From a virus: a stretch of 45,808 bases of DNA. The position numbers were made by a program, and so were the translations under genes. The first letter of the stretch is position 1; each line of letters opens with the position of its first letter. This document shows, in pieces, positions 1-8,071 of the stretch. Location: positions 1 through 45,808 of IMG/VR virus record IMGVR_UViG_3300006737_000057, one strand, 5' to 3'. The notes below the pieces were generated by a model. That model did no database searches. It was not told where the DNA came from and saw nothing but the letters and a program-made list of their open reading frames with translations.

Positions 1-1
1 A

Positions 2-835
2 GGGGTACCAGGTACTGCTGGAGCTAAAACAGTTATTGTAGTAGCAGCTTCTGCGCCAACTTTATATTACTATTGCACAGTTCACTCTGGCATGGGAGGC
101 CAAGCAAATACAAATGCAACTAACGGCTCTTCTGATTTTAGTGGCTCTATAATATCTACAGTATCGGCTAATACAACATCAGGCTTTAGTGTTGTTACTT
201 ATACAGAACCTTCAAGTGGTACTTTTACAGTTGGTCATGGTTTAGGTAGAGTACCTGCAATGATACTTTTAAAATGTCGTTCTGCAAGTGGAGAAAATGG
301 AGTCGTGTTTCATCAATCATTAGGAGCTGCTCCTACAACTCATGGAGTATATTTAAACTCAAGTGCTGCTAAATTTACAACAGGTTCTAATTGGTTAACT
401 GAAAATACTACAACAAGATTTGGTATAACTACTGGGCAAGTAACTCTTGCTTCAGCTGATTATGTAGCATATTGTTTTGCAGAAGTAGAAGGCTACAGTA
501 AATTTAATAGCTATACAGGTAATGGCTCTACTGATGGACCATTTATATACACAGAGTTTAGACCAGCTTTTCTTATGGTTAAGCGTTCAAGTACAACTGG
601 CGAATGGAGAATAATGGATTCTACAAGAACATCATATAATTGGACTTCTAATATACTATTTGCTGATTTTAATTCTGCTGAAAATACTTCTGAAGCAGAA
701 AGCACTTATGGCGTAGATTTATTAGCTAATGGTTTTAAAATTAGAGCTAGTCATGAGGCATATAATACTTCAGGTGAAACATACATATACATGGCATTTG
801 CCGAAAACCCTTTTAAAAACTCAAACGCCCGATAG
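2..835 (+). CDS. Tail fibre / tail-associated protein, 5'-truncated by the window edge
   Basis: The reading frame is open from base 2, so the ATG at 92 is internal and the true start lies outside the window. The visible 277 residues are rich in Ser, Thr, Gly and Asn, as in beta-structured fibre and receptor-binding proteins. Near the left edge is the string YYYCTVHSGMGG, which I recall from fibre-like proteins of uncultured marine phages. A middle section (GHGLGRVPAMILLK) resembles a beta-sandwich repeat, and a related section (EFRPAFLMVKR) follows about 90 residues later, suggesting two copies of one fold. The stop codon is nine bases before the next gene, which looks like a fibre-assembly protein. 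The fibre role is inferred from composition and position; host specificity cannot be read. Confidence 0.7.
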   Translation, partial: GVPGTAGAKTVIVVAASAPTLYYYCTVHSGMGGQANTNATNGSSDFSGSIISTVSANTTSGFSVVTYTEPSSGTFTVGHGLGRVPAMILLKCRSASGENGVVFHQSLGAAPTTHGVYLNSSAAKFTTGSNWLTENTTTRFGITTGQVTLASADYVAYCFAEVEGYSKFNSYTGNGSTDGPFIYTEFRPAFLMVKRSSTTGEWRIMDSTRTSYNWTSNILFADFNSAENTSEAESTYGVDLLANGFKIRASHEAYNTSGETYIYMAFAENPFKNSNAR

Positions 836-844
836 GAGAATATT

Positions 845-1384
845 ATGGCATATAAATTAAACGGGAAAACTCTTATTATGGATAGGGGGTTTTCACATAA
901 CGAAATACAATATCCTAGAAACTGGCTACAGTTATCTACTAAAGAAGATAGAGATGCTCTAGGTATTACATGGGAAGCAGACCCTGTAAGGGCTGATGAC
1001 AGATACTATTGGAATGGTGAGGTAGATAATCCTAAAGCTATGGAGGATAAAGATGAAAAAGATGAAGATGGTAATCAACTATATGTACAAAAATATAATC
1101 CAGAAACTGAAGCAATGGAAGATACTGAAGAAAAGTTAGTAACTAAAGGATTAAAATCGCAAAAAATTGCAGAAGTAAAACATACAGCAGGCACTTGTTT
1201 AGCTCAAACTGATTGGTATGTAACGCGTAAAATGGAAAGAGAAGTAGCTATACCTACAGACGTTGTTACAAAAAGAGCTCACGTAGTTGCTGAGTCAGAA
1301 AGATTAGAAACAGCTATTGCAGAAGCTGCAGATGTAGAAGCATTAATAGATGTAATGCAATCACAAAACTGGAGCAATAATTAA
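845..1384 (+). CDS. Tail fibre assembly-like protein (DUF4376-like C-terminus)
   Basis: This 179-residue acidic protein starts behind an AGGAG ribosome site and lies directly after the fibre gene. Its C-terminal third (LAQTDWYVTRKMER, then AIPTDVVTKR) resembles the C-terminal region of small tail-fibre assembly proteins, which pattern I associate with DUF4376-type chaperones. The N-terminal half (EIQYPRNWLQLS) resembles small baseplate or fibre-attached domains. A very acidic linker of Lys, Asp and Glu joins the halves. The likely job is folding or attachment of the fibre. It could instead be a minor virion protein. The stop overlaps the next start as TAATG, indicating translational coupling. 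Confidence 0.5.
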   Translation: MAYKLNGKTLIMDRGFSHNEIQYPRNWLQLSTKEDRDALGITWEADPVRADDRYYWNGEVDNPKAMEDKDEKDEDGNQLYVQKYNPETEAMEDTEEKLVTKGLKSQKIAEVKHTAGTCLAQTDWYVTRKMEREVAIPTDVVTKRAHVVAESERLETAIAEAADVEALIDVMQSQNWSNN

Positions 1385-1866
1385 TGTTATCAATTTTATC
1401 AGGAATACTAGGTTTTGCTACATCAGGGTTACCTAGTGTATTAAAGTTTTTTGAACAAAAGAATGACCAAAAACATGAACAAGAAATGGCTAAACTTGAA
1501 ATACAACGTGCTATGGAATTGGCAAAAGCTGGCTATGCGTCTCAAGAAAAAATTGAAGAGTTTAAAACTGACCAAGTTGAAATGGAAACGTATGCGGAAG
1601 AAAGAGTTGCGTTATACAAGCACGACGAAAAAGTTGCGGAAGGCGCGTCTACTTGGGTTATTAATCTCCGTGCTAGTGTTCGCCCCATTATCACCTATAT
1701 TTTTGTTTTTATTTTATTGGTGGTCGATTTCGTAGGATTATATTGGGCTATAAAGTCAGGACATAATTATGCAGAAGCTATGCATATAGTGTTTAGTAAT
1801 GAAGAAATGGCTATACTAGCATCTATTATTGGTTTTTGGTTTGGGTCTAGACATTGGGAAAAATAA
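1384..1866 (+). CDS. Holin (GTA-type three-transmembrane-like)
   Basis: The protein has 160 residues. It begins with a weakly hydrophobic segment (residues 1-22), continues with a charged helical stretch rich in Glu, Lys and Gln (25-85), and ends with two clear membrane segments near residues 103-122 and 141-155. The sequence ASTWVINLRASVRPIITY before the first of these is like the WxxxxRP-type entry of the GTA holin 3TM family. Holins permeabilise the inner membrane so that the endolysin can reach the peptidoglycan. The lysozyme gene starts immediately after the stop, which supports a lysis cassette. The family call is from pattern memory, but the membrane topology is directly visible. Confidence 0.65.
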   Translation: MLSILSGILGFATSGLPSVLKFFEQKNDQKHEQEMAKLEIQRAMELAKAGYASQEKIEEFKTDQVEMETYAEERVALYKHDEKVAEGASTWVINLRASVRPIITYIFVFILLVVDFVGLYWAIKSGHNYAEAMHIVFSNEEMAILASIIGFWFGSRHWEK

Positions 1867-2331
1867 GTGAATACATCGGAAAAGGGCCTAGCTCTTATAA
1901 AGTATTTTGAAGGAGTACGTGCAAGACCTTATAGATGTCCTGCTGGCTACTGGACTGTTGGTGTTGGTCACCTTATCACTCGTAATGCTGAGTTACCTGA
2001 TTCATGGAATCGTGAATTGGATTCTGATAAAATAAATGCACTGTTAAAAAAAGATTTAGAAAAATTTGAAAATGGAGTCCTTCGGTTATTACATCCTAAA
2101 CAACCAACACAATCTGAGTTTGATGCTCTTGTCAGCTTTAGCTTTAATCTTGGTTTGGGATGCTTTCAACGAAGTACAGTTCGTTCAGCGTTTAAGCGCG
2201 GTGATAAAAAAAGAGCTGGAGAAGTTCTTTTAAAATACTGTTATGCAGGGGGACGTAAACTTAAAGGATTAATTAGAAGACGATTAGCAGAACATACTAT
2301 GCTAATGACAAAGGAATCACATGCCTCTTAG
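1867..2331 (+). CDS. Endolysin, T4-type lysozyme (glycoside hydrolase 24)
   Basis: The protein has 154 residues, close to the usual length for phage lysozymes. The catalytic region reads FEGVRARPYRCPAGYWTVGVGH, which gives Glu15, Cys24 and Thr30 in E-x8-C-x5-T spacing. This is the Glu-Asp-Thr arrangement of T4 lysozyme with Cys in place of Asp, as in a known subgroup of P22/P21-like endolysins. It should cleave the peptidoglycan sugar backbone. The first 30 residues show no signal peptide or signal-anchor segment, so export probably depends on the preceding holin. The start is GTG, directly abutting the holin stop, with no strong ribosome site of its own, so translation is probably coupled. 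Confidence 0.88.
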   Translation: MNTSEKGLALIKYFEGVRARPYRCPAGYWTVGVGHLITRNAELPDSWNRELDSDKINALLKKDLEKFENGVLRLLHPKQPTQSEFDALVSFSFNLGLGCFQRSTVRSAFKRGDKKRAGEVLLKYCYAGGRKLKGLIRRRLAEHTMLMTKESHAS

Positions 2332-4504
2332 TAAATTAAGATTTAGACCAGGAATAAACCGAGACCGTACTGATTTAGCTCAGATGGGTGGATGGTATGA
2401 TGGTAATCTTGTGCGTTTTCGTGAGGGCTATCCTGAAAAATTAGGCGGCTGGCAAGCTGAAACTTTTGACAGATACGTTGGTGAAGCTACTAAACTCTTT
2501 GTTTATTCAACTGCAGATGGTGCAGAACTTGCAGGTTTAGCTACTACTAAAAAAGTATACGTTCGTGGTGGTACATCGCTTTATGACATTACTCCCATTC
2601 GAGCTACGTTTGTATCTACTGCTACCGATAACTGTTTTACTACCAACACTACCGCAGGCACAGAAGGTCAAGTTCTAGTTACCATAGTTGGTCACGGTGC
2701 AACTACAGGAGACTTTGTAACTTTTTCTGGCGCTGTTACTACTAATGGTATAACCGCTGCTCAACTTAATTTAAACTTTGAAGTTACTGTTTTAACCGCA
2801 GATACTTTTACCATTCAAACTGCGGGCACTGCTACGTCAGCTGGTACTGGCGGAGGCACAGGAATTACCGCAGCCTTTGAGATTAACATTGGTGCTGATT
2901 CTTCTGTTGCTGGTTATGGTTGGGGTGCGGGTACATGGAGTAGAGGAGCTTGGGGTTCAGGTGCAACAGTTCCTGCTATTGTATCTGTGCGTCTTATCTT
3001 TATGGATAACTTTAATAATGACCTTATATTTAATTTAAACAACGAGGGTCAAATTTTCTTTTGGCAATACGATGCCGCTTTTAGTAATCGGGCAGTATTA
3101 CTTAGTTCAATATCAGGTGCCATAGCAGTTCCTCAAAAAACAGAAATAACATTATTTGCACCAAGCGGGCATTTGTTGTGTTTAGGAGCTAGCGAGTTTT
3201 CTGAAGTTTTAATTGCTGGAAAAACAATTAGTTCTATTACCAGCACAAGTACAACAGCTACGGTAACTACAGGAAGTGCACACGGACTGTCTACTGGTGA
3301 TTATGTACTTTTATCTGGTCAAACTCCTACAGCTTACTCTGGTACTTATCAAATAATTGAAGTGCCTTCTACTACCACTTTTAAATATACGTTACCTGTA
3401 GCTACTACATCACCTGCTGGAACATCTGGCTCATACCAAAAAATAGTATATACAGGTGGCGCATTTAATCCTATGTTAATTAGATGGGCAGATGTTAATG
3501 CAGATGTTGGTCCTGTACCAGAAGTGTGGAACCCCACACTTGCTAATAGTGCAGGGTTTTTATTTGTTAAAGAAGGTTCTAAAATTGTTACCGCTGCTAA
3601 TGTGCGACAAGAAACGCTTGTTTGGACTGATACTTCGTTAAGCACTATACAATTTTTAGGTACAGCAGAAGTGTTCTCATTGCAGCTTTTATCTTCGGAC
3701 ACTAATATTATGGGACCTAACGCTTTTGCAAGTGTTAATAACAATATGTATTGGATGGGAACCGACAACTTCTTTGTATATGATGGTCGAGTTAATGTAC
3801 TTAAATGCCCATTGTTAAGATATGTATTTAGTGATATTAATAGAGAACAAGCACAGCTTGTATATGGTGGCACAAACAAAGAATTTAATGAAGTAATATG
3901 GTTCTATTGTTCTGGCGGAGTAACACCGTCAAATACTATTGACCGCTATGTAATATATAATTATCGTGATGACATTTGGTATTATGGACAATTAAACAGA
4001 ACTACATGGGTAGATGCAGGTATTAATACTTTCCCACTTGCTACTTCTGGAGGATATATATACTCACACGAGAATGGACCTAATGATGGTCAACCTTTAG
4101 GAGCAGCACCTTTAGCTATTAACTCATTTATTGAGTCTGCGTTTATGGATATAAATGAAGGTGAGTTTTATATGCTTACTAAACGAGTAATACCTGATGT
4201 AAACTTTGCTTCTTCAGAAACAATAGACCCAGTAACAGGAGCAACATTAACTCCAGCAGTAGATATGCAAGTAGCAGTTACTAAATTTCCAGGAGCAGCT
4301 ACTTCTACAACAGATGTAGCTGGAGCTACATTAACTCGTGGAGTAACTACATCTACTGCAACTATAGACCAATATACTAATCAAGTATTTATAAGAGCAA
4401 GAGGACGACAAATGAATTTTAAAATATCATCTAACACTGTAGGAACTCAATGGCAACTAGGTGATTCTGCAGTCGACGCTCAACCAGATGGATTAAGAGG
4501 ATAA
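2321..4504 (+). CDS. Large tail structural protein (portal-proximal or tail-hub, beta-rich)
   Basis: The 727-residue protein starts inside the end of the lysozyme gene behind AAGGAA. The opening (RFRPGINRDRTDLAQMGGWYDG, then LVRFREGYPEKLGGW) is typical of long beta-rich tail proteins in podovirus-like marine phages, some of which are compared with the P22 head-completion and tail-hub group. Two internal stretches (around residues 90-175 and 305-375) share the theme TTGDFVTFSGA / STGDYVLLSGQ, so a small beta domain seems to be repeated. The rest looks like beta-propeller blades. A tail tube, nozzle or hub role is inferred from size, composition and position; the exact part is not decidable here. 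Confidence 0.6.
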   Translation: MPLSKLRFRPGINRDRTDLAQMGGWYDGNLVRFREGYPEKLGGWQAETFDRYVGEATKLFVYSTADGAELAGLATTKKVYVRGGTSLYDITPIRATFVSTATDNCFTTNTTAGTEGQVLVTIVGHGATTGDFVTFSGAVTTNGITAAQLNLNFEVTVLTADTFTIQTAGTATSAGTGGGTGITAAFEINIGADSSVAGYGWGAGTWSRGAWGSGATVPAIVSVRLIFMDNFNNDLIFNLNNEGQIFFWQYDAAFSNRAVLLSSISGAIAVPQKTEITLFAPSGHLLCLGASEFSEVLIAGKTISSITSTSTTATVTTGSAHGLSTGDYVLLSGQTPTAYSGTYQIIEVPSTTTFKYTLPVATTSPAGTSGSYQKIVYTGGAFNPMLIRWADVNADVGPVPEVWNPTLANSAGFLFVKEGSKIVTAANVRQETLVWTDTSLSTIQFLGTAEVFSLQLLSSDTNIMGPNAFASVNNNMYWMGTDNFFVYDGRVNVLKCPLLRYVFSDINREQAQLVYGGTNKEFNEVIWFYCSGGVTPSNTIDRYVIYNYRDDIWYYGQLNRTTWVDAGINTFPLATSGGYIYSHENGPNDGQPLGAAPLAINSFIESAFMDINEGEFYMLTKRVIPDVNFASSETIDPVTGATLTPAVDMQVAVTKFPGAATSTTDVAGATLTRGVTTSTATIDQYTNQVFIRARGRQMNFKISSNTVGTQWQLGDSAVDAQPDGLRG

Positions 4505-4505
4505 T

Positions 4506-4688
4506 ATGGCACACGTTGTACAACCTAAAGCTCCTAATTTAGTTTTACCTCAAATAGAATATAGTGAAGACCAACAGAACCAATTGCAAAACCAACTTAG
4601 ACTATACTTTGCACAACTAGATAAGGCACACTTAGACGAAATAACTAACTTACACACTAACAATGTAATGCATTGGATGGGCATATAA
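4506..4688 (+). CDS. Small conserved virion-associated protein, function unknown
   Basis: This 60-residue, Gln- and Asn-rich helical protein has the motif QIEYSEDQQNQLQNQLRLYF. It starts two bases after the previous stop and its stop overlaps the next start (TAATG), so it belongs to the tail operon. Similar small ORFs follow the big tail protein in other marine phage genomes as I recall them. No enzymatic motif or membrane segment is visible. A minor structural or assembly role is inferred from position only. Confidence 0.6.
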   Translation: MAHVVQPKAPNLVLPQIEYSEDQQNQLQNQLRLYFAQLDKAHLDEITNLHTNNVMHWMGI

Positions 4689-5029
4689 TGGCTGGAGAGT
4701 TTCAAAATTTAACAGGGCTTAGATTAGCACAAGCGGCGGTCACTGCATCTGCAGCTATTGTGTATGAAACTCCTGCTAATACACGTACTTACATAAAAGA
4801 TATTATGGTAGCTAATACTACGGGCGGTTCACTTGATGTGCAAGTATATATTGTTGCAAGTGGAGGTGCAGCAGCTACTTCTAATGCGCTTATATATAAC
4901 AAAACAATAGCAACAAAAGAATATTTACAATGGTCAGGACTACAGATAACTAACCCTGGAGACACAATACAAGTTTTAGGTAGTTCAACAGGGCTTACTA
5001 TAACTATATCAGGGGCTGAAGCAGTATAA
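4688..5029 (+). CDS. Small beta-rich virion protein, function unknown
   Basis: I use the ATG at 4688, which overlaps the upstream stop as TAATG. An ATG at 4673 in the same frame would overlap the upstream gene further and adds only five residues. The product has 113 residues and is rich in Ala, Thr, Ile and Val in alternating patterns (TRTYIKDIMVANTTGG, NPGDTIQVLGSS), which suggests a compact beta-sandwich. Such proteins in phages are often decoration, spike-tip or fibre-attachment modules. It is followed by a 59-bp gap, the first real gap in this operon, which holds only an A/T-rich spacer and the next ribosome site. Confidence 0.6.
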   Translation: MAGEFQNLTGLRLAQAAVTASAAIVYETPANTRTYIKDIMVANTTGGSLDVQVYIVASGGAAATSNALIYNKTIATKEYLQWSGLQITNPGDTIQVLGSSTGLTITISGAEAV

Positions 5030-5088
5030 AACAGTTTATAACTAACACATTACATGATATTATACAACTTAATAAATAGGAATTAATT

Positions 5089-6360
5089 ATGGGTAGAGCG
5101 ATAGGAGCATTAGCACCAATAGCAGCTGGATTTGCATTTCCAGGATTTGGAACAGCAATGGGACTGGGAGCCGGAATAGGCGCTGGAGCTTTGACTGGAG
5201 CCGGTATTGCTGCATTGAGCGGAGAAGATATGCTAACAGGCGCTGTTTCAGGAGGTCTTGGTGGCTATGGTGGTGGAGGGTTTGCTAAAGCTGCAGACTC
5301 AGTAGCTGCAAAAGCTTTGGCTAACAATACAACTAATGCTGCTCTTAATCAAGGCACAAGTATGTTTAATAGAGTAACGGATTTAGGTACAGGTGCAGGA
5401 GTAAGTGCACCAATCTCTCAAGCAAACGTAGCTACAAAAGCAGGTATAGATACTTTAGCTCCTACAGTACAAGGAGGCGCTGGACCTAATATGGCTTTTG
5501 CTGCACCTCCCGACCCAACTTTTACAGAAACTATTTCAGAATCTTTAAGTGATACTGTTGGAGGATTAAAAGCAGACGCAGGACAAATTGGAAATAGATT
5601 TGATACAATAACTAACAACTTTAGCGACACAATGACTGCACTAGGCGATGGTAGTAAAACTGCAGGGTATGCAAAAGCAGGTCTTACCGCACTTCCTGTA
5701 GGAGTAGCAGCGCTTACTCCTGAAATTCAACCTTTTGAAAAAAATCCTAATGAATTATATGACCCGACTAGAAGATTAGATTTAAGTATGGATACTGGAA
5801 TTGATGAAGCTTTAGCAAGAGATTCAGGTTTAAGACTTCTTGCCAAAGGAGGGGACGTAGGTGGAGGTGTAACCGGAGAAGGTTTAGCTCCAGGAACTCC
5901 AGTTGCTGGAGCTATGGGAAGTGGTATGCACGACGGACATAGTCATGCAATGGGGACTTTTAGTGATATGGTTGCAATGGGTGTTCATCCAGCTAACGCA
6001 GCTGCTGAAGTAGGTATGGACCCAACTCCTTATTTAAAACTTGGTCCAGGAAGAATGTTTGAGCGTCCTACTTCAAGAAGTAGAGAATTAATGGCTACTG
6101 GAGGGTATTTAAACGGTGGTACATTAAAAGGTGATGGTATGAGTGATGATGTACCTGCTATGATAGATGGGACACAAAAAGCAGCGCTTTCTCAAGGTGA
6201 GTTTGTAGTACCCGCTGATGTAGTTAGTCATTTAGGTAATGGCTCATCTGACGCAGGTTCTAAACGTCTATATGGGATGATGGATAAAGTAAGAAAAGCA
6301 AGAACGGGAAATGAAAAACAAGGGAAACAAATTAATCCCGAAAGGTTTATGCCCAGTTAA
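5089..6360 (+). CDS. Gly/Ala-rich virion protein, probably internal or ejection protein
   Basis: The 423-residue protein begins with a long Gly/Ala-rich hydrophobic stretch (residues 1-65) that could insert into membrane. The middle is low in complexity and the C-terminus carries LSQGEFVVPADVVSHLGNGS followed by GSKRLYGMMDKVRKARTG. I recognise that C-terminal block from virion proteins of many marine podovirus-like phages. The gene lies in front of a GNAT-like protein and two further proteins of similar style, then the 2269-residue protein. This order resembles a T7-like internal-core cassette that is ejected with the DNA. The start has an AGGA ribosome site. The role is inferred from context. 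Confidence 0.6.
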   Translation: MGRAIGALAPIAAGFAFPGFGTAMGLGAGIGAGALTGAGIAALSGEDMLTGAVSGGLGGYGGGGFAKAADSVAAKALANNTTNAALNQGTSMFNRVTDLGTGAGVSAPISQANVATKAGIDTLAPTVQGGAGPNMAFAAPPDPTFTETISESLSDTVGGLKADAGQIGNRFDTITNNFSDTMTALGDGSKTAGYAKAGLTALPVGVAALTPEIQPFEKNPNELYDPTRRLDLSMDTGIDEALARDSGLRLLAKGGDVGGGVTGEGLAPGTPVAGAMGSGMHDGHSHAMGTFSDMVAMGVHPANAAAEVGMDPTPYLKLGPGRMFERPTSRSRELMATGGYLNGGTLKGDGMSDDVPAMIDGTQKAALSQGEFVVPADVVSHLGNGSSDAGSKRLYGMMDKVRKARTGNEKQGKQINPERFMPS

Positions 6361-6773
6361 TGAAAACAACTCTTGTTCCTAGGGAACATATTCCTGCAGT
6401 TTGGGAAAGTATTAAAGGATTTGCAGAACGGTGTGCTATATATACGTATGGTAGATTCACTGCAAGAGATATGTTAGAGGGTCTACTTACCAAAGACCAA
6501 CAATTATGGATTGCATTTGACAACGAAGCTATTCATGGTTTTTGGGTAACTGAAGTTGTAGTGTATCCTCAAATGAATGTATTAGCATTGCATTTTGTAG
6601 GTGGTAGAAGATTTAAAGAATGGTTACCTGATGGGTTTCCTAAACTACAAAAGTTTGCTAAAGAACTTGGTTGTAGCAAAATGGAATCATATGGCAGACC
6701 AGGTTGGGAAAAAATGTGGCAAGACCATGGATATAAAAAACAATTTGTATTTTACGAATTACCAGTGGAGTAA
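6360..6773 (+). CDS. GNAT-fold protein resembling phage internal virion protein A
   Basis: This 137-residue protein has the size and secondary-structure rhythm of a GNAT domain: an N-terminal helix, strands around QLWIAFDNEAIHGFWVTEV and LALHFVGGRRF, a helix through FPKLQKFAKELGC and a final strand (KKQFVFYEL). The usual acetyl-CoA loop (R/QxxGxG/A) is not convincing, so enzymatic activity is doubtful. T7 gp13 and its relatives are small proteins needed for virion assembly and are sometimes annotated as GNAT-like, and this gene has the matching place next to putative internal core genes. Its start overlaps the upstream stop as TAATG. Confidence 0.5.
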   Translation: MKTTLVPREHIPAVWESIKGFAERCAIYTYGRFTARDMLEGLLTKDQQLWIAFDNEAIHGFWVTEVVVYPQMNVLALHFVGGRRFKEWLPDGFPKLQKFAKELGCSKMESYGRPGWEKMWQDHGYKKQFVFYELPVE

Positions 6774-6778
6774 TATAA

Positions 6779-8068
6779 ATGTTGTTAAAACTAATACCTA
6801 ATAAATTAAAAGTATGGCTTATCAAACATCTTTATGCAGATATTGCAGATAAAGGTCGTATGGGCGATACTCGTCTGGCTCACATTAATGACTATGAAGC
6901 AGAACTCCTTAAATCAGTTGGTGGCTCTGGAACAATAAATCCAGCAACTGGGCTAGTTGAGTACGGAGGAGGCAAAGGTGGTGGTGGCGGTGGCGGCCCT
7001 ACAGAAACTAAATCTTATTCTTCTGATTTACCAGAGTATGCTAAACCATTTTATGAAGAAATGATGAAGCAGTCAGCTAAAGAAGTATATGATACAGATG
7101 CTTCAGGAAGGGTTACAGGAGTTAAAGGAGCTCCTATATATACTGGAGATAGATTAGCTGGGTTTACAGAAGACCAAAAAGGCGTACAAGCTGGACTAAG
7201 AGGTATGGCGCCTCGAAGTGAATTTGAAGAAGCTATCACTGATACTGAAACATTAACTGGACTAGGTACAGGTGCAGCTACTACTGGATTAACAGCAGCT
7301 GGAGCATATACTCCAGGTACATTAGACCGGTTAAGTATGGCTACTCCTGCTGAATTTGATGCAGCGGCAGCAGATAAATACATGGACCCTTACCAAGCTC
7401 GAGTTACTGAGTTATTAAAAAAAGAAGCTAGAAATGAAGCAGCTAGAGCAAAAGCTAAAAGAGGTATGGGAGCTATTAGTAGAGGTACTTTTGGTGGCGG
7501 TAGACAGGCATTAGTGGAAGGACAAGCAGATGCAGAAACTGCTGCTCTTTTAGCTAAAATTGATGCTCAGGGGTTAAAAGATTCTTATGGTTTTGCTGCA
7601 GACCAATTTCAAAAAGATAGAGCTGCAGGCATGACAGCAGAACAAGCCACATTAAAAGCTGATATGGACCGACGTGCTAGAATTCAACAAGGTGAACAGT
7701 TTGGTGCAGGACTACAAAAAGATTTAGGGTTAGCAGGGTTACAATATGGCTTAGCAGGAGCAGGACAAACGGCTGATATTACTGCAGCAGACCAAGATGC
7801 GGAATTAGAATTGATGCAAGCTAAAGCAGCTTCAGGCGCAGAACAACAAGCATTAAATCAAGAAGAAATGAATTTAGCCTTTCAAAGATTTATGGAAGGG
7901 GAAGATGCTAGAAAAAGAAATCTTGAGTTTCAATCAAACATACTGCGTGGTACTGCAGGTGCATTAGGTTCAACAAATACACAATACGCTCCCGCTCCAA
8001 GTTTAGCATCTCAAATTACCGGTATGGGTATTTCTGGACTTGGTTTATACAATGCGTTACGAGGTTAA
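6779..8068 (+). CDS. Virion structural protein, probable internal core component
   Basis: The 429-residue protein starts behind GGAG. The N-terminal 50 residues form a charged amphipathic region (LLKLIPNKLKVWLIKHLYAD) followed by GGSGTINPATGL and a poly-Gly run at residues 61-73. The centre has YTGDRLAGFTEDQK and a long Ala-, Arg- and Glu-rich helical section (about 200-390), likely coiled coil. The C-terminus is Gly-rich. The same architecture is familiar from proteins between tail genes and the giant ejection protein in marine podovirus-like genomes. No enzymatic motif is visible. Structural assignment rests on composition and neighbours. Confidence 0.6.
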   Translation: MLLKLIPNKLKVWLIKHLYADIADKGRMGDTRLAHINDYEAELLKSVGGSGTINPATGLVEYGGGKGGGGGGGPTETKSYSSDLPEYAKPFYEEMMKQSAKEVYDTDASGRVTGVKGAPIYTGDRLAGFTEDQKGVQAGLRGMAPRSEFEEAITDTETLTGLGTGAATTGLTAAGAYTPGTLDRLSMATPAEFDAAAADKYMDPYQARVTELLKKEARNEAARAKAKRGMGAISRGTFGGGRQALVEGQADAETAALLAKIDAQGLKDSYGFAADQFQKDRAAGMTAEQATLKADMDRRARIQQGEQFGAGLQKDLGLAGLQYGLAGAGQTADITAADQDAELELMQAKAASGAEQQALNQEEMNLAFQRFMEGEDARKRNLEFQSNILRGTAGALGSTNTQYAPAPSLASQITGMGISGLGLYNALRG

Positions 8069-8071
8069 ACT

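Noticed and set aside
3349-3879. Long open frame on the minus strand inside the 727-residue tail gene
   Set aside because: It is a shadow of the plus-strand gene: no ribosome site, no neighbours in that direction, and low-complexity composition.
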